A DNA stretch of 64,000 nt from Meghimatium bilineatum (GCA_034231615.1 CM067316.1:65067853-65131852), one strand, 5' to 3'; shown: positions 31,635 to 43,852, counted from the first letter of the stretch. Notes: generated by a model not told the origin, from the letters alone. Numbers and translations are program-made.

Positions 31635-32470
31635 TACACACTTTCACACTCTGACACATTTCCCACTCTGACATGACACACTTCACCACTCTGACATGAC
31701 ACACTTTCACACTCTGACACATTTCCCACTCTGACATGACACACTTCACCACTCTGACATGACACACTTCACCACTCTGACACGCGTTCCCGCTCTGACA
31801 AACTTTCCCCATTTTGTCACACTTTCTAATTCTGACATTTTTCCCACTGACACACTTTCCCACTCTGCTATACATTCCCACTCTTATATGCATTCATATT
31901 CTGGCATATTTCCCACTCTCATACACTTTCAAACTATAAAAAATTTTCCTACCATGATACACTTTCCCACTCTGCTATACATTCCCACTCGTACATACAT
32001 TCCTTCTCTGACACACTTTCCCACTCTGACACATTTTCCCACTACCATACACTTTTCTACTATGATACACTTTCTCCACTCCAATACACTTTCTCACACT
32101 TTCCCACTGTCGTACACTTTTCTACTATGATACACTTTCTCCACTCTAACACACTTTCCCAGTCTAACACACTTTCCCAACTATGACACACTTTCCTACT
32201 CTAACACACTTTCCCACTCTAACACACTTTCCCAACTATGACACACTTTCTCACTCTAACACACTTTCCCAACTATGACACACTTTCCCACTCTAACACA
32301 CTTTCCCACTCTAACACACTTTCCCACCCTAACACACTTTCCCAACTATGACACACTTTCTCCACTCTGACACATTTTCTCCACTCTGACTGTCTTTTCT
32401 CACTATGATACACTTTTCCCACTCTGACATACTTTCTAATTCTCACACTTTTCCCACTCTGACATATTCT
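31635..32470. repeat. Degenerate 19-20-bp minisatellite
   Basis: About forty imperfect copies of CACTCTGACACACTTTCC. Variants with CTAACACAC, TATGATACAC and TCTGACATGA dominate different parts. Much older-looking than the neighbouring 28-bp array, but locally refreshed blocks exist at 31,660-31,760 and 32,160-32,350. Confidence 0.92.
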
Positions 32471-33010
32471 CTCGCGCGCACGTTATATACATATATAAAT
32501 CTACCTGCGCCTACCTGTGAAATAAATATCCTTTATAAAGTTGAAATACGTACAATATCAAAAATGCCCTCGTATGAAAATACAAATCGCTTGTTAATTT
32601 AGCATATTAAAGTTACCAAAGTGGACAGGTAATGAAAACAGGTGGAATATTTAAACAGGTAGACAGACGTAAGAGTATTTCAAGAGATTTTAATAGCATT
32701 GATTAAAGATAGATCAAAATTCGTGCCAATGCAACATGAGATGCTAGTATGCATGGTTGTGTTCGCCATCGCAGTTTATTTCATGAAGTACATTATAGCA
32801 ATCGTTTCGTGTACCTGGGTTTAATGTGGCAATCTACTTTGGGTCGGTCTTACAATATAAATAAATATTACCTTATCTTCCCTATGAGGGCCCCTCTGTA
32901 TCTGCGATAGTGTATTAGCTTCTTAGTTCACTGATCCGAGGTTCAATTCCATCTGGAATTATTTTCATATCACGAACGGTCTGCTAGTCTATGATTTGGA
33001 GGATGCAAAA
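32471..33010. other. Unique sequence with one tRNA-like trace
   Basis: At 32,908-32,960 a GAGGTTCAATTCC string matches a B-box and is preceded by AGTGTATTAGCTTCTTAG, but no full tRNA can be drawn. Otherwise nothing is recognised. Confidence 0.35.
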
Positions 33011-33250
33011 TGGTATTTGTCCGGTCTGGTGGATGGCGTGTACAGCAAAGTGTTATTTGTCCGGTCTGGTGGATGGCGTGTAAAGCAAAATGTGTTTTGT
33101 CCGGTCTGGTGGATGGCGTGTACAGCAAAATGTTATTTGTCCGGTCTGGTGGATGGCGTGTACAGCAAAATGTTATTTGTCCGGTCTGGTGGATGGCGTG
33201 TACAGCAAAATGTTATTTGTCCGGTCTGGTGGATGGCGTGTAAAGCAAAG
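33011..33250. repeat. 40-bp minisatellite
   Basis: Six copies at exact 40-bp spacing (33,011, 33,051, ...), core CCGGTCTGGTGGATGGCGTG. Confidence 0.96.
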
Positions 33251-33600
33251 TGTAAATTCTGAGTTATCATACGAGTTCAGGAACATGCGGATGTACGCGG
33301 TCATGAGAGGACAGTCCGACTTGCAACCTATGCATCCATTGAAGGGGGGGGGGGGTTAACAATGAAGTTTTAACAGTAAGGAAAACACAATGTTACTTTG
33401 ACTAACAAAAGCATAAATAAGTATAAATAATCAATGTAATTTTTGTTAAATAGAGCAACGACGATTTCTACGTTACGATCAATGGTCCTCTGTCGTAACA
33501 TTAAAATATAACAAATTCAAACAAAATGAATGGGTATGACTAAAAATCTAACAGTGGCATTGAGTGTGTACCACTCCTTGCATTGTTTTCAATGTTTCTT
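33251..33600. other. Unique sequence, nothing recognised
   Basis: Includes a poly-G run at about 33,345-33,355. No feature supported. Confidence 0.4.
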
Positions 33601-34080
33601 CTTTAATGTATAGATATATTAGTATATATTGTATCACACTTATTTATAGATTTAGTATTATCCATAAGCACAGAATCTGTCAGGGTGGTAGAGGTGCCAT
33701 ATTGGACAAAATAAAAATCCATAGTTCTTCTGCAATTCCTATCTTCCGAGATGTGGATTAATGGGGAAATATTCTGATGTAACCAATCTTTGATGTTGTC
33801 TATCCATGATATTTCTTCTCCTCTGCTTCTTCCACCCTCGACTGTTCCTTGTAATATCGTATTTGACAAGGAATCGTGTCGGCATACATGTCCGAACCTT
33901 CTAGTTTTCGTCGTGTCACTATTGAAAGCAATGATCTTGTGGGCCTGCATATGCAATCTTCTATTTCTCAAGTACACACTTGTCTTATGTTGGGTTATAT
34001 ATTTTATAGCAGGATTCGTCTGTAACATTTGTATTCGAATACAAGTAACCGTCTCTCTATAACTGCAGTCAATATCCAAC
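33600..34080 (-). mobile_element. EN-RT retrotransposon C-terminal fragment
   Basis: Minus strand: VFEYKCYRRIL near 34,050, then after shifts RRFGHVCRHDSLSNTILQGT, VEGGRSRGEEISWIDNIKDW and DRNCRRTMD. This is the WFGHVxRHDSLxKTILQGTxEGGRRRGRQxKxWxDNIKEW C-terminal block of RTE-like elements. The RT domain is absent. The 18-bp array to the right sits where the preceding YGCExWT segment would be expected. Confidence 0.8.
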
Positions 34081-34103
34081 ACTCACAATTCACATTCTTG
34101 CAA

Positions 34104-34285
34104 CTTTCAAACACTCACAACATTCACAACACTCATAACATTCACAACACTGACAACATTCACAACACTGACAACATTCACAACACTGACAACATTCACA
34201 ACACTGACAACATTCACAACACTGACAACATTCACAACACTGACAACATTCACAACACCGACAACATTCACAACACTGACAACAC
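34104..34285. repeat. 18-bp minisatellite
   Basis: About ten copies of AACATTCACAACACTGAC; the first few are CACTCA/CATAAC variants. Six codons per unit keep frames open on both strands. Confidence 0.95.
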
Positions 34286-34394
34286 AACAGAAAGCATACC
34301 TGTAGTTGTATTAGACTCAACCACACTTCATCTACTTCTCACCACTTTTATACAACTGCCATAGTTTTTGGGTGAGACCTGTCTAATTCATGTC

Positions 34395-34797
34395 AATATT
34401 TGTTGTGTTTGTATGTTTGTATATTTTTTATGTTTGTATGTTTGTATGTTTATATATTTGTTGTGTTTCTATGTTTATATATTTGTTGTGTTTGTATGTT
34501 TATATATTTGTTGTGTTTGTATGTTTATATATTTGTTGTGTTTGTATGTTTATATATTTGTTGTGTTTGTATGTTTATATATTTGTTGTGTTTGTATGTT
34601 TATATATTTGTTGTGTTTGTATGTTTATATATTTGTTGTGTTTGTATGTTTATATATTTGTTGTGTTTGTATGTTTATATATTTGTTGTGTTTGTATGTT
34701 TATATATTTGTTGTGTTTGTATGTTTATATATTTGTTGTGTTTGTATGTTTATATATTTGTTGTGTTTCTATGTTTATATATTTGTTGTGTTTGTTT
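34395..34797. repeat. 25-bp minisatellite, about 16 copies
   Basis: Unit of 25 bp containing TTGTATGTTTATATATTTGT; extremely homogeneous in the centre. The T/G-rich sequence to about 34,950 contains related, looser words. Confidence 0.96.
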
Positions 34798-35049
34798 GTT
34801 TCTGGACCAATTATGTGTGTGTGTGTATGTGTGTATTTTTCTTGACAAAGAATGTTTGTTTGTGTCTGTATGTATATATGTTTGTATATTTGTTGTGTTT
34901 TTATGTTTTTATGACAAAATATGGTTGTATATATTTGTATATTTGTATTGTTTCTTGACAAAAGCCGTATATCGTAGAGAACGTCTTTTTGTTTTTCCCA
35001 TCTACATTTACTACTTTATTTTCCCATCTTTTTACTACTTTATTTGACC

Positions 35050-35592
35050 CGCCTAATTCGACCCCTCTGTCCCACAAACCTATCAGTCCCACACATGGTC
35101 ACACAAACCTGTCAGTCCCACACATGGTCACACAAACCTGTCAGTCCCTCACGTTCATACAAACCTTCTAGTCCAACATATGGTCCCATAAACCTGTTAG
35201 TCCCAAAACATGTCAGTCCCACATATGGTCCCGCAGTCTGTTAGTCCCACACATGTTCCACGACCCTGTCAGTTCCACACATGGTTCCACAAACCTATCT
35301 GTCCCACAAACCTGTCTGTCCCACAAACCTCCCAGTTCCACACATGATCCGAAAAACCTCTGTCCCAAACATGGTACCACAAACATGTCAGTCCCACAAA
35401 TCTGTCAGTTCCACAAAAGTGTCCGTCCCACACATGGTTCCACAAACCTGTCAGTCCTACAAACCTGCCCCACACATGTTCCCACGATCCTGTCAGTCCC
35501 ACACATGTTCCCACGACTTTGTCAGTCCCACACATGGTTCCACAAACCTGACAGTCCCACAAACCTGTCAGTCCCACACATGGTCCCAAATT
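35050..35592. repeat. Degenerate minisatellite of about 14/28 bp
   Basis: Imperfect alternation of CACAAACCTGTCAGTCCCA and CACATGGTC-like words, in variable order. An old array reshuffled by indels. Confidence 0.88.
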
Positions 35593-36390
35593 CCTGCAAT
35601 GTCAGTACTACAGATTTATTCCGTGAATTTCCATGCTACAATAAACGTTCCAATATTACTTTCACATCTTACTGGAATTCATTATAAAAATACCTACTAC
35701 TTGTGCCGTGCCGAGTATCCGCTGGTGCCGTTGTAGCACACACAATGTTATGTCTATGGGAGTTGTGTATGATTGCTACACAGCACTGGCAGTTTACAGA
35801 AAGGCTGCGATATATGCGCCTTTCGTTTCAGTGTGTATACTTTTATCATACTTTTAATCTTAGATCGAAATGACATTACCGTTAGAACGTGCATTGTTCT
35901 TACTCGTCATACTAGATTGTGAATATCTTCTTGGTGAAGGCCTTTTAGTCGAAAACTCTAGTTAGGTGTGTTTTTGCGTGTGTTATCAGTAGTAGCCAAA
36001 CTTCATTGCGCCGTGTGCCAAGTGTGTACTTTTATTATGCTTAAATAAACTATTGATAAATGTACATCAAGAAACGTTTTAGTTGTTCCTACATGTTTCA
36101 ATTTTACCTGGATCATGTAAGTGCAGAGATTCAGTGAGTACACACAAATTAAGCGCCATCATTACAAGAGATAATACTCATCTCTTACTGCCAGAGACTG
36201 TGTTCATTACCAGGGAGGGGTCAAACTTAATCAAAACTAAAAACTTGCAGTCAAAATAATTTATATATAAATATATCTTTCAGTGTTAACAAAATGTTAC
36301 AAAGTAAATAAGAAACTGATAATGTGTTAACATTAAGGGGACCTGTTGAGTGGCTACGTGCTAAATAGTGAATACTGTTTAAATATTAAC
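35593..36390. other. Unique sequence containing one dispersed repeat
   Basis: Apart from the hammerhead-like dispersed repeat at about 35,890-36,010 nothing is recognised. Confidence 0.5.
35890..36010 (+). repeat. Dispersed repeat with hammerhead-like core
   Basis: TTCTTACTCGTCATACTAGA, then CTTGGTGAAGGCCTTTTAGT followed by CGAAAACTCTAG, and a tail with GTGTTATCAGTAGTAGCC and AAACTTCATTG. Word order matches the copies at 17.9 and 37.7 kb. The GGCC TTTT AGTC stem followed by GAAAAC is the best preserved hammerhead-like stem II of the group. Confidence 0.45.
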
Positions 36391-37650
36391 AAAATAACAT
36401 GCCAAGCTACGTGCTAGTCATGTTTTTACACTTCCAGACAAGCTACGTGCTAGTCATGTTTTAACACTTCCAGACAAGGTACGTGCTAATACTAAGTCAT
36501 GTTTTAACACTTCCAGACAAGCTACGTGCTAGTCATGTTTTTACACTTCCAGACAAGCTACGTGCTAGTCATGTTTTAACACTTCCAGACAAGCTACGTG
36601 CTAGTCATGTTTTAACACTTCCAGACAAGGTACGTGCTAATACTAAATCATGTTTTAACACTTCCAGACAAGGTACGTGCTAGTCATGTTTTAACACTTC
36701 CAGACAAGCTACGTGCTAGTCATGTTTTAACACTTCTATACAAGATATTTGCAAATAGGGAATCATGTTTTAACACTTCCAGACAAGCTACGTGCTAGTC
36801 ATGTTTTAACACTTCCAGACAAGCTACGTGCTAGTCATGTTTTAACACTTCCAGACAAGGTACGTGCTAGTCATGTTTTAACACTTCCAGACAAGGTACG
36901 TGCTAGTCATGTTTTAACACTTCCAGACAAGCTACGTGCTAATACTAAATCATGTTTTAACACTTCCAGACAAGCTACGTGCTAGTCATGTTTTAACACT
37001 TCCAGACAAGCTACGTGCTAGTCATGTTTTAACACTTCCAGTCAAGCTACGTGCTAGTCATGTTTTAACACTTCCAGACAAGGTACGTGCTAGTCATGTT
37101 TTAACACTTCCAGACACGGTACGTGCTAATACTAAATCATGTTTTAACACTTCCAGACAAGGTACCTGTATACAATGAATCGTGTTTTAACACTTCCAGA
37201 CAAGGTACCGGTATACAGTGAATCGTGTTTTAACACTTCCAGACAAGGTACCTGTATACAGTGAATCGTGTTTTAACACTTCCAGACAAGGTACCTGTAT
37301 ACAATGAATCGTGTTTTAACACTTCCAGACAAGGTACCGGTATACAGTGAATCGTGTTTTAACATTTCCAGACAAGGTACCTGTAAACAGTGAATCGTGT
37401 TTTAACACTTCCAGACAAGGTATCTGTATACAGTGAATCGTGTTTTAACATTTCCAGACAAGGTACATGTAAACAGTGAATCGTGTTTTAACACTTCCGG
37501 TCAAGGTACCTGTATACAGTGAATCGTGTTTTAACACTTCCAGACAAGGTACCTGTATACAATGAATCATGTTTTAACACTTCCAGACAAGGTACTTGTA
37601 TACAATGAATCATGTTTTAACACTTCCAGACAAGGTACTTGTATACAATG
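36390..37650. repeat. 36/42-bp minisatellite, about 34 copies in two domains
   Basis: Core TTTTAACACTTCCAGACAAG throughout. Left domain (to about 37,150): mainly 36-bp units with CTACGTGCTAGTCATG. Right domain: 42-43-bp units with GGTACCTGTATACAGTGAAT. In the left domain a longer unit (GTGCTAATACTAAATCATG) recurs at 36,480, 36,640, 36,935 and 37,125, indicating multi-unit duplications. Confidence 0.95.
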
Positions 37651-37694
37651 AAGATTAACAGAGCCGTGTGAACGTTAACTTCAATAAGAAAAAA

Positions 37695-37850
37695 ACAGTC
37701 CTTTTCTTACTCGCCGTATTATATTGTGAATGCATTCTTGATAAATGTCTTTTTTGGTCTAAGCATTGATTTGTGTGTGTTATTATGTGTATTACCAGTG
37801 ATTAGCACAACTTTATAACCATGTTCCAAGATTCGCCTGTTGGATTCCAG
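37695..37850 (+). repeat. Dispersed repeat with hammerhead-like core
   Basis: TTCTTACTCGCCGTATTATA, CTTGATAAATGTCTTTTTTG, then a tail with GATTTGTGTGTGTTATTATG, GATTAGCACAACTTTATAAC and CGCCTGTTGG. Third copy of the family at 17.9 and 35.9 kb; the core is the most eroded of the three. Confidence 0.45.
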
Positions 37851-37929
37851 TTTTCTTGCAGTTAGTTCATATATTATCGACCTTGTTTAAACAGTAGACA
37901 AAGTACTTGTTCATCGTGAAACTTGTTTT

Positions 37930-39600
37930 AAAAATTATAAACAAGGTACCTGCAAACAATGGAACATGTTTTAAGAATTCCAGACCAGTGAGCGATGTGT
38001 GTGAAGGGTGAATATTGTTTTAACATTAGGGACTTTGATGTGTGGTCATGTGACGTTTCATTCCAGAACGTTGTCTTCCCAATGAACTTTCTGAACCCTT
38101 CTCTATCTTGGACCGTGCGGCTTGCATTTTCCAATGACGCATTCATGTTATCTTTAATGTCGTCAGTCCATTGTCCTCTTGGTCTGCCTTTCCTCCTCCA
38201 CCCAGGTGTTCTGCCCTCCATTGTTTGTCTTTCTAAACAGTTGTGTCTCTATATGTGACCAAACAGGTGTAGTTTTCTTGTTTCTATTTGTTTAGTAACC
38301 AATATTCTGCAATCTTCAATGCGTTTATAATATCTGAGTTTCTCTTATTTTTTCTTCCATGATATTCTAAAAATCTATCTATAGCATTTCATTTCGAAGG
38401 CGTTGATCTTCTTTGACGTACTTAGGGTTCATGTTTCACAGCCGCATGTTGCAACCGGGAAAATAAAAGTTCGTAGCGTTAGCAATTTCGTTTCTATTTT
38501 GTTCTTTTTCCATGTTTTTCCATCGTGTTATTTTACAATATGCCATTGCCAATGTAATTGTAATTTTTTGTAATTAAGTAGATGTGATAATTCACATTAT
38601 CTTAACATTTGGTTGTTGCTTTTGATTGCTGCTGTTTGTTGCCAATATATGTTCTCTATTATTCTGCAGTCTGTACTATCAATGTTGATATCATTGAATA
38701 TACTGATGATTTCCTTATGTTTCACTTTGTCAAATACTTTTGTAGATTCTATGAAGTACAAAAATAAATCTGTCTTCACTTCAATTGATCATTCTATCAA
38801 TATTCTAATGATATAAATGGAATTATTTGTCCCTTGTCACGTTACAAAACCGTTTTGTTCTTCAATGATTTCTAGTCTTAGTTTCCGTCTTTCCCTTATC
38901 ATAATGTTTCTAAGTCAAATTTTAGTCATAATACACATTCAACCTATGGTGCAATGGTCATCACATTCAATAGCTCCCGGTTTTTTAGGTAATTTTATGA
39001 ATATGGTTTTCAATAAATCATCTGGTAAATAACCAGTTATAAACATCATTCAATAGCTTTGTTATTTCTTCTGTGCCAAAATCACATATTCCATCCATCT
39101 CTTCTATTGTTATATTGTCCAGGTGACTTTCCCTTTTTCATTTGTTGAATTGTTAGCTCTGCCTCCGATTTTAGTATAGGTGATCCTTCATATGTATTCT
39201 GACTTGTTGGTCTATCGTATCATTCTTTACTATATTCTGTCCATCTTTGCATTATAGGTTCTTGTCCCATTAACATTGATCCGTCCTTAGATTTCAGACC
39301 TTAGATTTCAGACCTTAGATTTCAGACCTTAGATTTCAGACCTTAGATTTCAGACAACTGATGGATGCTGTTAATTTTCGTCAATAAGTACATTTATTCT
39401 TCTGTGCATATTTTTCATGCCACTTTTGTGTTCATGTTCTATTTCTTGATAGCTTAGATTTAACCACTTTTCCTTTGCCTCTAGACATTTGTTCTCTAAT
39501 TTCTTTTTGAATTTTTGTATATTTTTCTTTATCTTGTTTATGTTTTCTTCTTTTTTTTCCATCAACTCTAGTATTTCATCCGTCATTCATTTTTAATTCA
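37930..39600 (-). mobile_element. EN-RT retrotransposon with internal deletion of the RT catalytic region
   Basis: Minus strand from 39,600: ILELMEKKEENINKIKKNIQ linker, SKDGSMLMGQEPIMQRWTEY, SPILKSEAELTIQQMKKGK (fingers), TIFIKLPKKPGAIECDDH, EEQNGFV, then DLFLYFIESTKVFDKVKHKE and NIYWQQTAAIK (palm). The next recognisable part is LRTFIFPVATCGCETWTLST and INAFEMKCYR, then MEGRTPGWRRKGRPRGQW, DDIKDNMN and VQDREGFRKFI at the C-terminus (37,980-38,220). The GVRQGC and YADD blocks that belong in between are absent, about 140 codons. It is either one element with a deletion or two fragments joined. It is closely related to the element at 51.3-53.0 kb. Confidence 0.82.
39287..39356. repeat. 14-bp repeat inside a retrotransposon frame
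   Basis: Five copies of TTAGATTTCAGACC. On the minus strand the terminal copy is the codons of LKSK in the conserved (I/L)KSKDG segment of the host element. Confidence 0.92.
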
Positions 39601-39965
39601 CTTTTGGCTTGCACTTTGTATTAGTTCCGTATGTTCTAGTGATTCCACATATTTCAGTTTACAATTTACATGCTACAAGTCAAAGACTGGAAGAAAACTA
39701 TTACAGCTTCTCTACTCCCCCGTAACCTTCCACAGAAATCCAACACTCCTTTACTGGCATGGTGTGGGGGTCATTAGCGATGTACCTCATTAGAGGACCA
39801 ACGTCTAGAAATATATTATGCAGCCCTAGGGAATTCTAGTTCTCAGTCAAATAAAACAGAATGTTTGGAGTTAATGATAGCAGCCGGAAAAAGAGGGGCG
39901 GGGAGGTCTTGGGTGAACAGGGTGGGAAGGGATTAATGATGACTGACAAACATTATTTTCATAAA
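39601..39965. other. Unique sequence, nothing recognised
   Basis: No supported feature. Confidence 0.4.
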
Positions 39966-40160
39966 GTCTAATTATATGATTAAACTGTAATTGTATGATT
40001 CAAGTCTAATTGTATGATTCAACTCTAATTGTATGATTCAACTCTAATTGTATGATTCAACTCTAATTGTATGATTCAAGTCTAATTATATGATTAAACT
40101 GTAATTGTATGATTCAACTCTAATTGTATGATTCAACTCTAATTGTATGATTCAAGTCTA
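39966..40160. repeat. 19-bp minisatellite
   Basis: About ten copies of TCTAATTGTATGATTCAAC with minor variants; a block containing AATTATATGATTAAACTG occurs twice. Confidence 0.94.
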
Positions 40161-40354
40161 GGACCGTATGACTTGGTCTGCCATAACTGTTTCAGATGGA
40201 CATAGTTTTCTGTCTGTGGTGTCATACAGGGGGTAGTTCTGTAAAATAGTGTACTTTCGTAAAACACTGGTTTTTAGAACGTGCCACCTAGACAGGATGG
40301 ACTATCACTAAAACTTGGGGGTTATTACCTTATATTCAAATATGTTCTGTATTT

Positions 40355-40625
40355 CCTAGAGATTGTCCACATATCAGTGTTGCCAACTCACACACTTCCC
40401 GTACTTGTTATCTAGAGGTTGTCCACATATCAGTGTTGCCAACTCACACACTTCCCGTACTTGTTATCTAGAGGTTGTCCACATATCAGTGTTGCCAACT
40501 CACACACTTCCCGTACTTGTTATCTAGAGGTTGTCCACATATCAGTGTTGCCAACTCACACACTTCCCGTACTTGTTATCTAGAGGTTGTCTACATATCA
40601 GTGTTGCCATGTCACAAATTTCCCG
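40355..40625. repeat. 56-bp minisatellite
   Basis: Four and a half copies at about 56-bp spacing, core CACATATCAGTGTTGCCAAC. Confidence 0.95.
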
Positions 40626-41024
40626 TACATGTGTTATGTGAGTCTGTTGTGGCACGTTCTCAATCTAAAATTGATTGTTTGTTCCTTTCTTCCAACCCTG
40701 CAGATCTTATCGTTTATTATAACTGCATGCGTGAGTTGTGTTACACTCCATGTTAATGTAGCTTTTCATCATGGACTTGATTTTTGTAAATGATACGGTA
40801 TCTACTATCTGTTATTGGCAGTTACTGTGTGTTTTTGTTAGCTGATCGACCTCTGACTTGTGAGTGGCCTGAAATCCACTCAAATGTGGTGATGTTGTCC
40901 ATCTTTAGACTCTAAGTGTGGTCTGTTTATACTAAACTAACATATGCTTGCAGCGTAAACCACTAAGTTATTCACATCTACCATTATATTTTTCTCTCTC
41001 TCTCTTTCTATTTCTCTTCATTTT
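40626..41024. other. Unique sequence, nothing recognised
   Basis: No supported gene; a short CT run at about 40,992-41,010. Confidence 0.4.
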
Positions 41025-41279
41025 TCAAGAGATTTATACAAAAACTGCCAGAGCTACTTAGAGGCATAACATACCCATTTGAAATAAAAACAGGAGTTAG
41101 ACAAGGCTGCGTACTATCACCACTTCTGTTCGTAACATACATGGACAGGATAACTAAAGAATCAACCCCAAGAAATAAATTCAGCCCTGCAGAAACATCA
41201 AATGAAGATCACAGCTCAATCGACGAACTGCTATTTGCAGATGATTAATCTTTAATATATGAATTTGAAAACGAATTAC

Positions 41280-41815
41280 ATCGGCACACACACACACTTG
41301 CTCCAAACAACCGGCGAACAAAATAACATGAAACTAAACACACACACACACTTACTCCATACAACCGGCGAACAAAATAACATGAAACTAAACACACACA
41401 CACACTTGCTCCATACAACCTGCGAACATCACAACATGAAACTAAACACACACACACACTTGCTCCATACAACCTGCGAACAACACAACATGAAACTAAA
41501 CACACACACACTTGCTCCATACAACCTGCGAACAACTGAACATGAAATTTAAACACACACAGACTTGCTGCATACAATCTGCGAACAAAATAACATGAAA
41601 CTAAACACACACACACACTTGCTCCATACAACCTGCGAACATCACAACATGAAACTAAACACACACACACACTTGCTCCATACAACCTGCGAACAACACA
41701 ACATGAAACTAAACACAGACACACTTGCTGCATACAACCTGCGAACAACACAACATGAAACTAAACACACATAGACTTGCTGCATACAACCTGCGAACAA
41801 CACAACATGAAACTA
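41280..41815. repeat. 54-56-bp minisatellite inside a retrotransposon frame
   Basis: About ten copies with core ACAACATGAAACTAAACACA. One copy reads LLHTTCEQHNMKLN, which joins directly to the downstream host sequence LNTSKTETMKI. The array sits between the catalytic FADD block and the thumb. Confidence 0.95.
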
Positions 41816-42511
41816 AACACATCTAAAACAGAGACTATGAAGATAAACAGAACACCAGGCCAGTTAAATGTTTCTGTCAATGGTACAAAACTAAAACTAG
41901 TCCCAGAGTTGAAATATCTAGGAAGCATATTAATTAACGGAGCATGGCAAACTTGACAGAGAGATGGAAACAAGGTGACAAAAAGCCAATGATGTGACTT
42001 ACCAGCTGTCACCAATACTTAAACTCCCATCAATCTGCATGGCTACAAAACAATTTATAAACAGTATTTTTATACCAACTCCGTGTTACCAAAAATGTCA
42101 AACATGGACCTTGACAAAGACACTAGCGAAATAGATCACAGTTTGAAAAATGAGCTGTTTGAGGAAAGCTATAAATGTCACGAGAATAGACCGCCGGAGA
42201 AATGAAAATATCAGGAAAGAAGTAAAGAGTATCTCAAGTAAAGATTACATAGAGAGGCAGCAAACCAGATGGTTTGGCCGCGTCATGAGAATGGAACCTG
42301 CGCAATCAGCCCTTCATGCATACATCAGCAGAAGAACGGGCTACAATGCATGAGGAAGACCAAGAACTGGATGGGTAGAGACAGACAAAGAAACATTAAA
42401 TAGACACGGTCTTACCATGGCCAATACAACTCAATTGACCAAAGAAAAAAACTTCGAAATCCCCCCCCCCCCCCCGAAACGACTCATAACGGCTCAAATG
42501 GAAATGACGAT

Positions 42512-42543
42512 AGATGGATGGATGGATGGATGGATGGATGGAT
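42512..42543. repeat. (GATG)n tail
   Basis: Eight GATG-type tetranucleotides at the 3' end of the retrotransposon, a simple-sequence tail of the kind that ends RTE-like elements. Confidence 0.85.
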
Positions 42544-42545
42544 AG

Positions 42546-43417
42546 ACCATTATGTTTAAAGAAATGTCCTTCATCACGTGATGCCTGATAGACAGATGTA
42601 ACCGGAACGATAGGACACACTACAGACATGCGCACTAAGTCGTGTGTACAAACTTGTCAGGATAGTTCTAGCCTCTAGAAGTGAACAGTAAATGTCTCTT
42701 ATTTCTTTGTATCAACAAGAAGCTCATTGATTGATGACATCATCTGTTTAGTGGTATTGCAGTTGTTGTTTTTTTTTAAAAATATCTGGAAGATTGTTCA
42801 TTTCGACGCAGACGTGAGGCGTGGCAGAAATTAATAATCTCAGGTAATATATTTTGTTTTCTCGCATTGTTAACTCAAGATTCCCGCTATAAGGATGCGG
42901 TTCCCTGAATGAAATCTGATGTTATGTGATTTACACGTACGGTGTGCTGAATGCACCGACAACAGAAAGCAGCGGTTGCACAGGGCGTGCAGTTACCATG
43001 GTTTTAAGTGAAGATAAACTAACTATATACATGTATATGTATATTTATAATATACGTAAACAAAAACAGGTACATTCCGGGTCGCAGTGGCTACGTTTTA
43101 ACGGAAAAAATACTTTTTATAACGGAACGAAATATCGATAAAGATGTATTTAAGAGTAGCTAAAACTACTGGCGCATTCAGCGATCTGCTCGCTACACAT
43201 TGAGAGTCCCCCCCCCGCTCCCTCCCTTCCTGTGGATGACCATGGGGAAAGGGGAAGGATGCTCGCAGTTTGTAGCGCGCTGATCTATGCAGACCTGTCG
43301 ACTTTTTAATCTGAGTTCAGTGTGTTCACGAAGTTTGAGTGAAACTACACATAATATTCAAATGTTGAATTCTGGTCACTGCTTGCCGTAATAAATTCAA
43401 AAACATACTACCACGAA
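42546..43417. other. Unique sequence, nothing recognised
   Basis: Poly-C run near 43,208-43,216. No coding frame or RNA supported. Confidence 0.4.
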
Positions 43418-43712
43418 ATGTGTCTCATTGTCTCTGTGAGTCACTGTGTCTTACTGTCTCATACGTCTCCCTGTGTCTTGTGTATCGGGGTGTCTCCCTG
43501 TGTCTTATTATGCCTCGCTGTGTCTCAGTGTCTCTTTGTGTCTCACAGTGTCTGGTTGTGTCTGACAGTGTCTCGAGGTGTCTCGTTGTGTTTCGCTATG
43601 TCTGGTTGTGTCTCACAGTGTCTCGTTGCGTCTGACGGTGTCTCGTTGTATCTGACAGTGTCTCGCTGTGTCTTTCTGTGTCTCGTTGTGTCTGACAGTG
43701 TCTCGTTGGGTC
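43418..43712. repeat. Degenerate 10-bp repeat
   Basis: Imperfect cycling of GTGTCTCGTT / GTGTCTGACA words at about 10-bp spacing (20-bp doublets in places). Confidence 0.9.
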
Positions 43713-43852
43713 TCACTGCTAGTGTGTTTTATTCATCAATACTTGTAACACATATACCTACTTCCGTTAATATATAACCGTTGATCTTAATATTTGCATT
43801 GTGTTACCCCATCCCCCATATTTAAAATATCGGATATCAGAGTTTTATTTTT

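Larger units (their letters stand above)
41025..42545 (+). mobile_element. EN-RT retrotransposon: RT palm to C-terminus, split by a 54-bp array
   Basis: Plus strand: RFIQKLPELLRGITYPFEIK, TGVRQGCVLSPLLFVTYMDR, then catalytic ELLFADD followed by a stop where the DT of FADDTVL would be. After the array: LNTSKTETMKINRTPGQLNV, VPELKYLGSI, (I)NSIFIPTPCYQKCQTWTL-like in shifting frames, SCLRKAINVTRIDRRRNENI, RQQTRWFGRVMRMEPAQSAL, ISRRTGYNA*GRPRTGWVE and LNRHGLTM. The 3' side ends in a GATG microsatellite tail (42,512-42,543), a plausible element terminus. Frameshifts and stops are numerous. Other C-terminal pieces of this family lie at 17.6, 51.0 and 56.8 kb. Confidence 0.87.
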
